A stretch of DNA of 64,000 bases from Halomonas ventosae (GCF_004361885.1 NZ_SNWH01000005.1:62001-126000), one strand, 5' to 3'. Numbered from the stretch's first letter, positions 21,174 through 29,764 are shown. Numbers and translations: made by a program. Notes: generated by a model not told the origin, from the letters alone.

Positions 21174-21455
21174 CTATCGTTCACCCTCCAGCTCGTGCCA
21201 TACCCGTAGAATGATGATGGCACTCACATGTACGGAATAGCGAACAATGTACTTGCCAAAAACCATGTCGCGGATGGAATCAGGAACCGGCGCCAGTTCA
21301 AACGGTGTTCCCATTCTGGGGAAGTCTGGTAGTAATTCGATTTTGCTAACCAGTTCTGTGGCTATCCTGCCTGCCGCAGAAGGATTGTGAACCGCGATAA
21401 ACTCCCTGAGGCGTTTCAAGTCTTCAATGGCTTCGTCCGTGTAAACCAGTTTCAC
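21174..21455 (-). CDS. RelE/ParE-family toxin
   Basis: A 93-residue ParE-like toxin: KLVYTDEAIEDLKRLREFIAVHNP..., LLPDFPRMGTPFEL, and a C-terminal KYIVRYSVHVSAIIILRVWHELEG matching the family's strands. ParE toxins inhibit gyrase. The start overlaps the antitoxin stop by four bases (21452-21455), giving antitoxin-first order as usual. It sits in a stretch with gene remnants, as is common for chromosomal toxin-antitoxin pairs. Activity is unproven. Confidence 0.88.
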   Translation of the reverse strand: MKLVYTDEAIEDLKRLREFIAVHNPSAAGRIATELVSKIELLPDFPRMGTPFELAPVPDSIRDMVFGKYIVRYSVHVSAIIILRVWHELEGER

Positions 21456-21724
21456 TTACCTGACCTCGGCGCATCCTGCTCGTTTTCGGTTCCCCAACTA
21501 TTGAGCCAACCATGGACCTCGCTCGCATCAACTACCTTTCCTTGGGCGGCCGACTCCATTGCCTCTAGCGTTTGCTGCCAGCGCTCCTGCTCACGCTGTT
21601 GCTTTTCGATGTATTCCGAAAGCGCTTGGTTAATCACCCAGCCTTTGCTCCGGTGAAGCCTGCTGGCGATTGCTTCCAGGTGTTGTTCAACTTCTGCCTG
21701 AAGGCGAACTGTAGTGACACTCAT
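21452..21724 (-). CDS. Ribbon-helix-helix antitoxin of the ParE pair
   Basis: A 90-residue CopG/RHH-type antitoxin. The N-terminal TTVRLQAEVEQHLEAIASRLHRSKGWVINQALSEYIEK forms the DNA-binding ribbon-helix-helix. The charged C-terminus would wrap the toxin. It probably represses its own promoter; the nearby TACA-A-TGTA palindrome at 21749-21757 is a possible binding site. It is coupled to the toxin by a four-base overlap. Confidence 0.88.
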   Translation of the reverse strand: MSVTTVRLQAEVEQHLEAIASRLHRSKGWVINQALSEYIEKQQREQERWQQTLEAMESAAQGKVVDASEVHGWLNSWGTENEQDAPRSGK

Positions 21725-21748
21725 GGCGGTAACCTCAATATCAGTGAC

Positions 21749-21757
21749 TACAATGTA
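21749..21757. promoter_or_regulatory. Possible antitoxin operator
   Basis: A short palindrome TACA-A-TGTA lies 25 bases upstream of the antitoxin start within an AT-richer patch. Ribbon-helix-helix antitoxins usually bind such short inverted repeats. It is too short to be certain. Confidence 0.3.
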
Positions 21758-22070
21758 TTACACCATAGTCGACGAGGATGCAGCAAAAGAATTTCACAGG
21801 TGGCTCGAGCGCAAGCTCAAGGACCTCTCCGGCGGTCAGCGCCAGAGGGTGTCGATCGGCGATAACGTGCTGTTTGGCCCCAACGTACAGCTCTATACGG
21901 CCACTCACCCGTTGGACGCCGAGAGCCGTCGCAGCGGGCTGGAGGCAGGGCATCCCATCGACATTGGCGACGACTGTTGGATCGGTGGCGGCGCCATCAT
22001 CAACCCGGGTGTATCAATCGGCCCGCGCAGCGTCATCGGCCCGGCAGTGTCGTGACGCGTGACATGCCGG
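21753..22070 (+). pseudogene. Chimeric gene fossil: MalK-like fragment joined to the Maa acetyltransferase C-terminus
   Basis: The open frame reads KLKDLSGGQRQRV, an ABC-ATPase signature, at 21813-21851. It then passes without a break into SIGDNVLFGPNVQLYTATHPLD, the hexapeptide-repeat end of maltose/galactoside O-acetyltransferase (Maa/LacA), up to about 22040. The junction falls at an Arg-Val that both families share. A one-base deletion near 22040 ends the frame early; the expected GSVVTRDMPA continues in another frame at about 22041-22070. With both 5' ends missing and a frameshift, it cannot be functional. No ribosome site precedes it. Confidence 0.8.
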
Positions 22071-22086
22071 CCGAGTGGCCGGGGGC

Positions 22087-22794
22087 TCACTCCTCCGGCT
22101 GGTACTTGTAGCCCACGCCGTAGATCGAGCGGATCACCTCGCGCTCGGGCCAGGTCTCGGCGATCTTGCGGCGCAGCTTCTTGACGTGACTGTCGACGGT
22201 ACGTTCGGAGACGATGCGGTGGTCGCGGTACATGTGGTCCATCAGCTGCTCGCGGGTAAAGATCCGCCCGGGCGAGTGCATCATCACCTTGAGCAGCTGG
22301 AACTCCACCGCGGTGAGCCCTGGGTCGTGGCCATCGGCCAGGCCCCGCCAGCCCTGCTCGTCGAGGACTAAGTCGCTGCCGACGGCGGCGGGCGAGGCGC
22401 TGGCCCGGCTACGGCTCAGCACGGCCTTGATCCGGGCCACCACCTCACGCGGGCTGAAGGGCTTGCAGATATAGTCGTCGGCACCCAGCTCCAGGCCCAG
22501 CAGGCGGTCGACCTCCTCGACCCGGGCGGTGAGCATGATGATCGCCACCGACGGCCAGCGCTGGCGGATCTCGCGGCATAGCGTTAGGCCATCGGTGCCC
22601 GGCAGCATCAGGTCGAGTAGCACCAGCTCGGGGCGCGTGCTGCGGGCCTGCAGCCAGGGCAGCACGCTATCACCGTGCGCCAGGTGGTGGCTGGTGAAGC
22701 CGCTGCCCTGTAGATAGTCGGCGACCAGGCGGGCGATCTTGGGTTCGTCCTTGACGATCAGGATTGGCTGCTGGTCGCTGTCCGGGGTGCTCAT
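22087..22794 (-). CDS. baeR: OmpR-family response regulator, BaeR-like
   Basis: A 235-residue regulator. The receiver domain (about 10-125) has phospho-acceptor Asp in LVLLDLMLPG and Lys in DDYICKPFSPRE. A winged-helix DNA-binding domain (about 140-232) follows, ending in IRSIYGVGYKYQPEE. Motif order resembles BaeR of the envelope-stress system. One oddity: the acidic pocket reads VKDEPK, so the first acid of the usual Glu/Asp-Asp pair is Lys. GGAGGACG lies just before ATG 22794, which overlaps the stop of the kinase gene (ATGA). The kinase is truncated, so this regulator may be an orphan. Confidence 0.88.
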   Translation of the reverse strand: MSTPDSDQQPILIVKDEPKIARLVADYLQGSGFTSHHLAHGDSVLPWLQARSTRPELVLLDLMLPGTDGLTLCREIRQRWPSVAIIMLTARVEEVDRLLGLELGADDYICKPFSPREVVARIKAVLSRSRASASPAAVGSDLVLDEQGWRGLADGHDPGLTAVEFQLLKVMMHSPGRIFTREQLMDHMYRDHRIVSERTVDSHVKKLRRKIAETWPEREVIRSIYGVGYKYQPEE

Positions 22795-23351
22795 GCGGCG
22801 TCCTCCCTGGGCGGATGGTTCTCGATGGCGGGAAAGGTCAGGGTCCAGCATAACCCGCTGAGCGACGAGGGGGAGGCCTCCATGCGCGCGCCGTGGGCGC
22901 GGGCCAGAGCGGTGGCGATCGATAGCCCCAGGCCGCTGCCGCCACTGGCGCGGCTGCGTGAGCCCTCGACCCGGTAGAGCCGCTCGGTGAGCCGCGGCAG
23001 CTCGGCCTCGGGCACGCCGGGAGCGCTGTCCTCCCAGGTCACTCGTACCTCCCTGTCGCGGCAAGTCCGGCATACGCGCAGCCGCCCCGGGGGCGCGGTG
23101 TAGGCGCAGGTGTTGTCGATCAGGTTGTTCCACAGCTGGCGCAGCCGCCGGGCATCTCCGCGGATCCACGCCGGCCCCTGGATCACACGCTCCTGGTGGA
23201 TATCACTGTCGCCTTGATGCCAAGCCGCGAGACGGCCGGACGGGGGAGACGTGGCGAGCGCATGGGCGGGCTCCGGGAGCGAGGGGCGGCGGGGGCGTGG
23301 TGCATTCTCGCCGCTCGGCGTGCAGCCATCGGGCAGGTTGTGTGCAGGCAA
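22791..23351 (-). pseudogene. Truncated sensor histidine kinase, BaeS-like, ATPase domain only
   Basis: Only the C-terminal HATPase part is recognisable: GDARRLRQLWNNLIDNTCAYT (N-box), WEDSAPGVPEAEL (altered G1) and GSGLGLSIATALARAHG (G2). The sensor region, membrane helices, HAMP and the phospho-acceptor His domain are missing. The upstream 60 or so residues are Pro/Arg-rich and resemble out-of-frame sequence. It therefore cannot autophosphorylate. It overlaps the regulator start by four bases, the relic of a normal operon. The neighbouring lysO gene ends only 52 bases away, so the 5' half was probably deleted. Confidence 0.75.
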
Positions 23352-23403
23352 TGTGCAGCTTGGGGTCAGCCTCGCTTGCGCCGCTACTGCGGCAAGGCAG
23401 GCG

Positions 23404-24330
23404 TCACAGCGAGAGCAAGAAGAGGATCAGCGGCGGTGACAGCAGCGAGAGCAGAAAACCCGAGACCACGGCCACCGGCACGCAGGCCACCCCGCCATGC
23501 TGCTGGATCACCGGCAGGGTGAAGTCCATGGAGGTGGCGCCGCCATAGCCGATCGCTAGTGCCGCATGGCCACGGATCAGCAGCGGAATCAGCACGAAGG
23601 CCAGCAGTTCCCGGGCCAGGTCGTTAAAGAAGGCGACGCCGCCCATCAGCGGGCCCAGCTGGTCGCCGACCAGGATGCCGGAGAGCGAGTACCAGCCGAA
23701 CCCGGCGGCCAGCGCCAGCCCTTCGTTCCACGCCAGGCCCAGCAGCGGTGCTGCCAGCAGACCGCCGACCAGTGAACTGGCGGAGAGCGTCAGGGCGATG
23801 GCCAGGCCGAAGCGATTGAGCACGATCTGGTGCAGCAGCATGCCAGAATTGCGCAGCTGGCAGCCGATCAGCGCCAGCAACGCGTAGAGCACCCCTTCGG
23901 CGAGCGAGTCGGCAGCGGTGAACAGGCCGCTGCCGGTGAACCACTCCAGCAGCAGGCCAAGCAGCACGCCGGCCACGACCACCGCCACCAGCGCCAGCGA
24001 GCCGGCCATGGCGGCCCACTTGCCGGTGGGAGCCCCCGCCACCGCCGTCGAGGGATCGGCGACGAGCTCCAGACGGTGCGATAGCCACCACAGCGCCGCG
24101 AGGTTGCAGCTCGAGATCACCGCGAACAGCACCAGGGCCTGACCGCCCAGGCGCGAGAGCTGGCCGGCCAGGTCGTCCAGGCCCGCCAGGCTCATCCCCA
24201 TCAGCAGCAGGATCACATAGATCGAGGCATTCACGCCGCGGTTGATCAGCGCCATCAGCCGGGCATCCCCCACCGGCACCAGGTAGCCCAGCACCAGCGG
24301 CAATAATACGATCACCAGACCGCTCAGCAT
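23404..24330 (-). CDS. lysO: Lysine exporter LysO family protein
   Basis: A 308-residue inner-membrane protein with about eight to ten helices, matching the LysO (YbjE) family. Hallmarks are NRGVNASIYVILLLMGMSLA, GFGWYSLSGILVGDQLGP and GYGGATSMDFTLPVIQQHGG. LysO exports L-lysine and its toxic analogue thialysine. A good signature lies in each half, and the length is normal. The ATG at 24330 lies in a GC-rich leader next to the DUF3108 gene, 57 bases away. Confidence 0.9.
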   Translation of the reverse strand: MLSGLVIVLLPLVLGYLVPVGDARLMALINRGVNASIYVILLLMGMSLAGLDDLAGQLSRLGGQALVLFAVISSCNLAALWWLSHRLELVADPSTAVAGAPTGKWAAMAGSLALVAVVVAGVLLGLLLEWFTGSGLFTAADSLAEGVLYALLALIGCQLRNSGMLLHQIVLNRFGLAIALTLSASSLVGGLLAAPLLGLAWNEGLALAAGFGWYSLSGILVGDQLGPLMGGVAFFNDLARELLAFVLIPLLIRGHAALAIGYGGATSMDFTLPVIQQHGGVACVPVAVVSGFLLSLLSPPLILFLLSL

Positions 24331-24387
24331 GGCGATTCCCTTCCCGCCCAGGGGCCGCCAGGGACGGCCGAAAGCCGCCCACTCTAG

Positions 24388-25071
24388 TCATTTTCCCGTC
24401 GAGGTGGAAGCGAGCTCGGCAGCGGCGAGGGACAGCTCACTAAGCCGCAACTGGCTGAGCCGCTTGCCGTCGCGATAGTACTCCATGGCCAGCAACAGGC
24501 CCGGCACGTCGGGATGGAAGCTGAACACCAGGCGGCGTTCGGGAGAGTCCGGTTCGGTGACTTCCACTCGGATGGATTCGAAGCGCCCGGCGGGTAGCTC
24601 GAGTGTGTGCTGGCCAAGCCGCTGATAGTCGATCCGCTCCTCGCGGCCGCGATGATCGACATAGCGCAGTCGGCAGGGGGTGGTGCAGTCGTCGGCCACG
24701 GCGCGACGGGAGAGCTCGAAGAGGGCGGCCTGACGGTCGGGCAGTCGGGTCAGGCTCTCTCGGTTCAGTTCGTAGTCTTTGCCGATGCCCAGCAGGCGAT
24801 AGCCGCTGGAATAGTGCAGTGAGTGAACCGCCTCGCCGATGGTGAAGCGGCTGCTCTCGTGTCCCCTGGCGAGGGTGATGGCAGTACGCATGACGCTTTG
24901 CCACTCAGCGCCCGCATGGCTCAGGCGGTGCTCGATGGTGGCGTTCGGCCAGCCGCTGACCTCGAGGCGGTAGCGGGCATCGAAGGGACGCGGCTCGGCG
25001 GCAAAGGCGCTGCCGGCGACCAGCAGCAGAAGCAGCATGAAAACAGTACATTGACGCAGCGGTACGAGCAT
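24388..25071 (-). CDS. Exported DUF3108-like protein
   Basis: A 227-residue protein with a signal peptide (CTVFMLLLLLVAGSAFAAEP). The mature part is beta-rich (FDARYRLEVSGWPNATIEHRLSH, YELNRESLTRL, QHTLELPAGRFESIRVEV) and resembles the DUF3108 lipocalin-like periplasmic family of unknown function. ATG 25071 is chosen since GGAG lies ten bases upstream and the signal peptide begins there. It is divergent from the TetR gene at 25184, so the intervening operator might also touch its promoter. Confidence 0.75.
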   Translation of the reverse strand: MLVPLRQCTVFMLLLLLVAGSAFAAEPRPFDARYRLEVSGWPNATIEHRLSHAGAEWQSVMRTAITLARGHESSRFTIGEAVHSLHYSSGYRLLGIGKDYELNRESLTRLPDRQAALFELSRRAVADDCTTPCRLRYVDHRGREERIDYQRLGQHTLELPAGRFESIRVEVTEPDSPERRLVFSFHPDVPGLLLAMEYYRDGKRLSQLRLSELSLAAAELASTSTGK

Positions 25072-25157
25072 GCAAGGACTCCATGGCCATCGGTGGGTAG
25101 GACTGAGAGCCCCGGCGGGCCTCATGGGTTCCCTTGGACGACGGGATTTGACGCCAC

Positions 25158-25172
25158 TAGACGACTGGTCTA
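25158..25172. promoter_or_regulatory. NemR-type operator before the TetR gene
   Basis: TAGACGACTGGTCTA: inverted arms TAGAC/GTCTA around GACTG, 11 bases before the TetR start codon. It resembles the known TAGAC...GTCTA operators of NemR-type repressors, and a close copy precedes the SDR gene at 25827. Confidence 0.65.
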
Positions 25173-25183
25173 TTCTTTACGGT

Positions 25184-25780
25184 ATGAAGACGCACGCCAC
25201 CCGCGACAAGCTGATCGATATCGGTGCCGAGCTGATCGCCGAGAAAGGGTTCAACGCCACCGGTATCAATGCGGTACTCAGCCGAGCGGCGGTTCCCAAG
25301 GGATCCTTCTATCACTACTTCTCGAGCAAGCAGGATTTCGGCCTGGCGGTCATCGACGCCTTCGCCGAGCAATACGATGCCCGGCTGGCGGCGATCTTCG
25401 GGGCCAGCGACGCCTCCCCGCTGGAGCGCCTGCGCCGCTACTTCGCCGTCGGCAAGACGGACATGCTCTCCTGCGCCCATGGTTGCCTGATCGGCAACCT
25501 GGGCCAGGAACTCTCGGCGCGCAGCGAGGTCTTCCGCGCACGGCTCGATCAGGTGCTGTGCGCCTGGGAGCGTCGGCTGGCGGCCTGCCTTGAAGAGGCA
25601 CGCCGGGTCGGCGAGGTGTCGGAGGACCTCGATCCCGAGGCACTGGCGAGCTTCATCATGGCCGGCTGGGAAGGCGCCATCCTGCGGGCCAAGACGGTCA
25701 GGTCGCTGGCCCCCATGGAGTGTTTCGAGACGATCCTCTTCCGGCAGCTGCTGAGGCGCGAGCCCTCCACGACACATTGA
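25184..25780 (+). CDS. TetR-family repressor, NemR/AcuR-like
   Basis: A 198-residue repressor. The HTH (about 5-50) reads TRDKLIDIGAELIAEKGFNATGINAVLSRAAVPKGSFYHYFSSK. The core contains CAHGCLIGNLGQELSARSEVFR, the Cys-containing segment typical of NemR-like regulators that sense reactive electrophiles. ATG 25184 follows an operator that overlaps its own promoter, so it is likely autorepressed. A second operator copy before the SDR gene suggests that this is its target. The Cys pattern suggests quinone or aldehyde sensing, which is inference. Confidence 0.85.
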   Translation: MKTHATRDKLIDIGAELIAEKGFNATGINAVLSRAAVPKGSFYHYFSSKQDFGLAVIDAFAEQYDARLAAIFGASDASPLERLRRYFAVGKTDMLSCAHGCLIGNLGQELSARSEVFRARLDQVLCAWERRLAACLEEARRVGEVSEDLDPEALASFIMAGWEGAILRAKTVRSLAPMECFETILFRQLLRREPSTTH

Positions 25781-25826
25781 TGGGCGTCAGGTCGAGCGCT
25801 GCCGCTCCAGGTGTATGTCACGACGC

Positions 25827-25841
25827 TAGTCGACGGGTCTG
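25827..25841. promoter_or_regulatory. Second NemR-type operator, before the SDR gene
   Basis: TAGTCGACGGGTCTG matches the upstream operator TAGACGACTGGTCTA at 12 of 15 positions. It lies about 125 bases before the SDR start and 46 bases after the TetR stop. Confidence 0.55.
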
Positions 25842-25965
25842 GAAAGTGCGTTGCAGCGGTTAAGCGCCGGCCCATACCGGCGATCGCAACCGGCCCGACA
25901 GTTGCAAGACCCCCGGTCGAGTGGCCAGGGGGAACATATCCCGATCCACCCAAGGAGAAGAGCCT

Positions 25966-26703
25966 ATGTCCGAGATCAACGGCAAGGTTGTCATCATCAC
26001 CGGCGCCAGCAGCGGCCTCGGCGAAGCCACCGCGCATCGCCTGGCCAAGGCCGGCGCCAAGCTGGTGCTCGGCGCCCGTCGCGAAGAACGTCTGCAGGCG
26101 CTGCGTGACGCCATCGTCGAGCAGGGCGGCGAGGCCATCTACCGCGTCACGGATGTGACCGAGCGCAGTCAGGTGGAGGCCCTGGCCGATGCTGCCAAGG
26201 AGGCCTACGGGCGCATCGATGTGCTGGTCAATAATGCCGGTCTGATGCCCCTCTCGCCGCTCGACCAGCTCAAGGTCGACGAGTGGGAGCAGATGGTCGA
26301 CGTCAACATCAAGGGGGTGCTCTACGGTATCGCTGCGGTGCTGCCGACCATGCGCGAGCAGCATGCCGGCCACATCATCAACCTCTCGTCGGTGGCCGGC
26401 CATGTGGTCTTCCCCGCCTCGGCCGTCTACAGTGCCACCAAGTTCGCGGTCAAGGCGCTCTCGGAAGGCATTCGCCAGGAGGGCGGCGAGGAGATCCGCT
26501 CCACCAACATCTCCCCGGGGGCGGTGGCCACCGAGTTGACCACCACCATTAGCGACCCTGATACCGCCAAGAACGTGGATGAGCTCTATGAGGCGGCCAT
26601 CGATGCCGATGCCATCGCCCGGGCGATCGCCTACGCTATCGAGCAACCGGCGGATGTCGACGTCAACGAGTTGATCATTCGTCCGACCAAGCAGCCGCTG
26701 TAA
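25966..26703 (+). CDS. Short-chain dehydrogenase/reductase
   Basis: A 245-residue NAD(P)-dependent SDR. It shows the nucleotide-binding [11 protein letters not shown], the NNAG motif ([11 protein letters not shown]), catalytic Ser in INLSSVAGH and YSATK (Tyr and Lys). The Arg after the second strand (GARREERL) suggests NADPH preference. ATG 25966 follows AAGGAGAAG. With the TetR gene and shared operators it forms a small inducible detoxification unit, probably reducing reactive carbonyls. The substrate is unknown. A strong hairpin terminator follows at 26757. Confidence 0.92.
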   Translation: MSEINGKVVIITGASSGLGEATAHRLAKAGAKLVLGARREERLQALRDAIVEQGGEAIYRVTDVTERSQVEALADAAKEAYGRIDVLVNNAGLMPLSPLDQLKVDEWEQMVDVNIKGVLYGIAAVLPTMREQHAGHIINLSSVAGHVVFPASAVYSATKFAVKALSEGIRQEGGEEIRSTNISPGAVATELTTTISDPDTAKNVDELYEAAIDADAIARAIAYAIEQPADVDVNELIIRPTKQPL

Positions 26704-26756
26704 GCGTCGCGCCCGGCGAAGGCCCTGCGCTCGTCGGGCAATCAGCGATTATTCGT

Positions 26757-26788
26757 CAGGGCACGGCGCTCGCGCCGTGCCCTGATTT
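26757..26788. terminator. Strong bidirectional terminator between the SDR and pncB
   Basis: A perfect 12-bp stem (CAGGGCACGGCG at 26757-26768, CGCCGTGCCCTG at 26773-26784) with a CTCG loop, flanked by ATTT on one side and AAT on the other. It separates the convergent SDR (+) and nicotinate phosphoribosyltransferase (-) genes. Confidence 0.85.
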
Positions 26789-26824
26789 GCTGCGTGGGTA
26801 TCCTGAGTTTATCCGGCCGACTCC

Positions 26825-28171
26825 TCAGGATCGGGATTGCAGGCGCTCGAGTCCTGGACTAAGCGTGACGGGGTAGTCGCTCTCGCCCTGGTCGAGACGC
26901 CTGACATCCTCGGGGAAGCGTGACAGGGCGTCGGCGACTCGCTCGCGGGCCCCATTGGCCTGAGCCATCTCGTCATCGTTCAGCCGACCCGCCTGGACCA
27001 GCAGGCGCAGCAGCGGTTCACCAGCATCGATCGCCTCGTCGCGCAGGGCGATGATATCGCCGACGTAGCGGCCGTGATCGTCACGGCGGCGATACAGCTG
27101 CTTGCGACACGGCAGGTTGATCTTGCCAGGCGAGTGCTTGACTCGTGGTGTTCCGGCATACTCCACCAGCTTGTAGGAGAGGTCGATCACCGGTGCATCC
27201 GCCGAAACCCCCATCTGGGTGCCGACGCCGAAGGCATCGATGGGCGCGCCGTCCTCGAGCAGCGCCGCGATCTTGTGCTCGTCGAGGCCGCTGCTGGCGA
27301 CGATGGTGATCTCCTCGAGCCCCGCCTCGTCGAGCAGCTCGCGCGCGCCCTTCGCCAGCTCGCCCAGGTCGCCGGAGTCGAGGCGGATGGCCTTGACGCC
27401 GACCTCGGGCTCCTCGCGCATGATCTCGATTACCTTGCGCACCCCGTCCAGGGTGTCATGGGTGTCCACCAGCAGGGTGGTGCCGGGATAGTGGCGGGCG
27501 AAGGCACGGAAGGCCTCCCGTTCGTCGTCGTGGGCCAGGATATAGCTGTGGGCCATGGTGCCGTTTATCGCCAGGTCGTGGCGCAGGCCGCCGAGCACGT
27601 TGCTGGTCCCGGCCAGCCCTGCGCTGCGGTAGGCCCGCACGCCGCGCACCGCGGCGTCCACGCCGTGCATGCGGCGCATCCCGAAATCCACCACCGGGCG
27701 GCCCTGGGCGGCCATCACGATGCGCACCGCCTTGGAGGCGAGCACCGTTTCCAGCTGCACCAGGTTCATCACCAGGCTCTCGAGCAGCTGCGCCTGGGCG
27801 ATGGGGGCATCCACTTCCAGCAGCGGCTCATTGGCAAATACCGGCGTGCCCTCGGGAAGGGTCCAGATGTCGCCCTCGAAGCGCCAGTCGCCCAGCCAGT
27901 CTAGGAAGCCCGGGTCGAACAGGCCGGTGCTGGCGAGACGCTCGAGGGCCGCGTCGTTGAAGCGCAGCCGGCTGAGCAGTGCCGCGGCATGCTGCTGCCC
28001 GCAGGCCAGCATGAAGCGGCGGGCCGGGGGCATCTTGCGGAAGAAGAGGCTGAAGGTGGCCCGCTCCTGCATCGATTCCTTCCAGTAGGCCTGGGTCATG
28101 GTCAGCTGGTAGAGGTCGGTGAGCAGGGCCAGCTCGCCATCCTCGACCTGCAGGGGAATCGGCTCGCTCAT
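26825..28171 (-). CDS. pncB: Nicotinate phosphoribosyltransferase
   Basis: A 448-residue enzyme that makes nicotinate mononucleotide from nicotinate and PRPP in NAD salvage. Family features include LLTDLYQLTMTQAYW, the active-site DFGMRRMHG, the loop GTMAHSYIL (the His phosphorylated in this family), IRLDSGDLGELAKGAR and the ASSGLDEHKI segment. It is of the longer PncB2-like type. Its ATG overlaps the stop of the nicotinamidase gene (28168-28171), so two successive steps of the pathway are coupled. Confidence 0.95.
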   Translation of the reverse strand: MSEPIPLQVEDGELALLTDLYQLTMTQAYWKESMQERATFSLFFRKMPPARRFMLACGQQHAAALLSRLRFNDAALERLASTGLFDPGFLDWLGDWRFEGDIWTLPEGTPVFANEPLLEVDAPIAQAQLLESLVMNLVQLETVLASKAVRIVMAAQGRPVVDFGMRRMHGVDAAVRGVRAYRSAGLAGTSNVLGGLRHDLAINGTMAHSYILAHDDEREAFRAFARHYPGTTLLVDTHDTLDGVRKVIEIMREEPEVGVKAIRLDSGDLGELAKGARELLDEAGLEEITIVASSGLDEHKIAALLEDGAPIDAFGVGTQMGVSADAPVIDLSYKLVEYAGTPRVKHSPGKINLPCRKQLYRRRDDHGRYVGDIIALRDEAIDAGEPLLRLLVQAGRLNDDEMAQANGARERVADALSRFPEDVRRLDQGESDYPVTLSPGLERLQSRS

Positions 28172-28737
28172 GGGCGTACCTCGATACCGGCTTGCTCGAA
28201 GTCACGGTGGCACGCCTCGATGGCATCGGGGTCGACCGCGGCGGATAGCGCCTCCAGCAGCAGGGTGGTAAAGCCCTCCCGACTGGCGGCCAGTACCGTG
28301 GCATGGACACAGACATCCAGCGCCAGGCCGCAGACGATCACCCGCTCGATGCCCTTCTCCTGCAGGTAGCCGCCGAGTCCGGTGCCGTCGAAGGCGGAGT
28401 AGGCATCGGCATCGAAGGCGGTGGCCTTGCTGACGCGGATGGCGTCTTCAGGCAGGGCCAGGTCGGGGTGGAAGGCGGCGCCGGGGGTGTCCTGCACGCA
28501 GTGCACCGGCCAGGGGCCGCCGCGATGCGAGAAGCTCATGTGGTCGACGGGGTGCCAGTCCCGTGAGGCGACCACCAGGGCACCTGCCGCCCGGGCCGCC
28601 TCGATCTCGGCATTGATGCCGGGCACCAGGGCTGCCCCGCCGTCGACGGCCAGCGCGCCGCCCTCGCAGAAGTCATTCTGCATGTCCACGACGAGCAGGG
28701 CATCACGGGGCCCATAATCCACATCTATCGTCATCAC
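28168..28737 (-). CDS. pncA: Nicotinamidase
   Basis: A 189-residue isochorismatase-fold amidase converting nicotinamide to nicotinate. It shows the catalytic Asp in LLVVDMQNDFC, Lys in VSKATAF and Cys in LALDVCVHAT, plus metal ligands in SRDWHPVDHMSF. Length and motifs match PncA. It is first in the pncA-pncB operon. GGAGGTGCG precedes the start at 28737; ATG 28734 is also possible. Confidence 0.95.
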   Translation of the reverse strand: MMTIDVDYGPRDALLVVDMQNDFCEGGALAVDGGAALVPGINAEIEAARAAGALVVASRDWHPVDHMSFSHRGGPWPVHCVQDTPGAAFHPDLALPEDAIRVSKATAFDADAYSAFDGTGLGGYLQEKGIERVIVCGLALDVCVHATVLAASREGFTTLLLEALSAAVDPDAIEACHRDFEQAGIEVRP

Positions 28738-28813
28738 GCACCTCCTTGGCGGTCGCTGGGTGTCTTCTCCTTCAAGCGTAAGGCTTTCCCGCTACCAGTT
28801 GTAGGGGGAGGGC

Positions 28814-29764
28814 TCAATAACCGGCCGCGGGGTCGACGGTGTCGATCGGCTCGCCGGCCTCAAGAGCGCGAATCGTTTCGACGACCTGATCCAGCGCGGC
28901 CTTGAGCGGCGTCGGGCCGGCCATATGCGGGGTGACCCAGACCCGCGGATGCGACCAGAGCGGGCTTTCGTCGGGCAGCGGTTCCGTGGGGAAGGTGTCG
29001 AGCAGCGCCCCGCGCAGCCGACCCTCCGTCTCCCCCTCGCCCTGGCTATCTGGACCAAGCGCGTCGAGCAGGGCGGCCTCGTCGATCAGGGTGCCGCGCC
29101 CGGGGTTGATCAGGCTGGCGCCCTCGGGCAGCCGGCCGAGGGCCTCGGCGTCGACGATATGCCGCGTGGCGGGGGTGTCTGGCAGCAGCAGCACCAGGGT
29201 GCGTACCCGGCTGAGCAGCGCATCGAGACCCGCCTCGCCATGGTGGCAGGTGATGCCGTCCAGGGATTTCGGCGAGCGGCTCCAGCCATGCACCGGGAAG
29301 CCGTCGGCGGCCACCATGGCGGCGACCTTCGCCCCGATGGCGCCCAGCCCCAGCACCCCCACCGACCAGTCGGCCTTGTCCACCACCGCGTGCTCGCGCC
29401 ACTCGTGGCGCGCCTGCTGGCGGCGGTAGCGGTCGAAGTCACGCTGGAAGTGCAGGATGCCGTAGCGCACATAGTCGCCGATCAGCTCGGCCATGCCGGC
29501 ATCGCGCAGCTTGACGATGGGTACGCCCTCGGGAAGCCCCGGGTTGCCCAGCAGGGCGTCGACCCCGGCGCCGAGGTTGATGATGCCCTTGAGGGAGGTG
29601 GGTTCGCGCAGTAGCTCCTCCGGCGGCTTCCATACCGCCAGGTAGTCGGCCTCGCGGCGCTTCTTGGCCGAGGCGCTGCTGGTGAACACCTCGGCATCCG
29701 GTAGCCGCTCGGCCAGGGCGTCACGCCACTGCTCGGCGTCATCGATATGGACCAGGACCTTCAT
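28814..29764 (-). CDS. ghrA: NAD(P)-dependent 2-hydroxyacid dehydrogenase, GhrA-like
   Basis: A 316-residue D-isomer-type 2-hydroxyacid dehydrogenase that should reduce glyoxylate and hydroxypyruvate. It shows the Rossmann GVLGLGAIGAKVA, the NADP-friendly HGWSRSPKS, catalytic Arg in LINPGRGTLIDE and His in VTPHMAG. Motifs fit GhrA best. ATG 29764 is preferred since GGAGGAAGC lies just upstream; the frame continues to 29860 without a ribosome site. It is divergent from doeA; the 257-base gap holds the doeA leader. Confidence 0.88.
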   Translation of the reverse strand: MKVLVHIDDAEQWRDALAERLPDAEVFTSSASAKKRREADYLAVWKPPEELLREPTSLKGIINLGAGVDALLGNPGLPEGVPIVKLRDAGMAELIGDYVRYGILHFQRDFDRYRRQQARHEWREHAVVDKADWSVGVLGLGAIGAKVAAMVAADGFPVHGWSRSPKSLDGITCHHGEAGLDALLSRVRTLVLLLPDTPATRHIVDAEALGRLPEGASLINPGRGTLIDEAALLDALGPDSQGEGETEGRLRGALLDTFPTEPLPDESPLWSHPRVWVTPHMAGPTPLKAALDQVVETIRALEAGEPIDTVDPAAGY

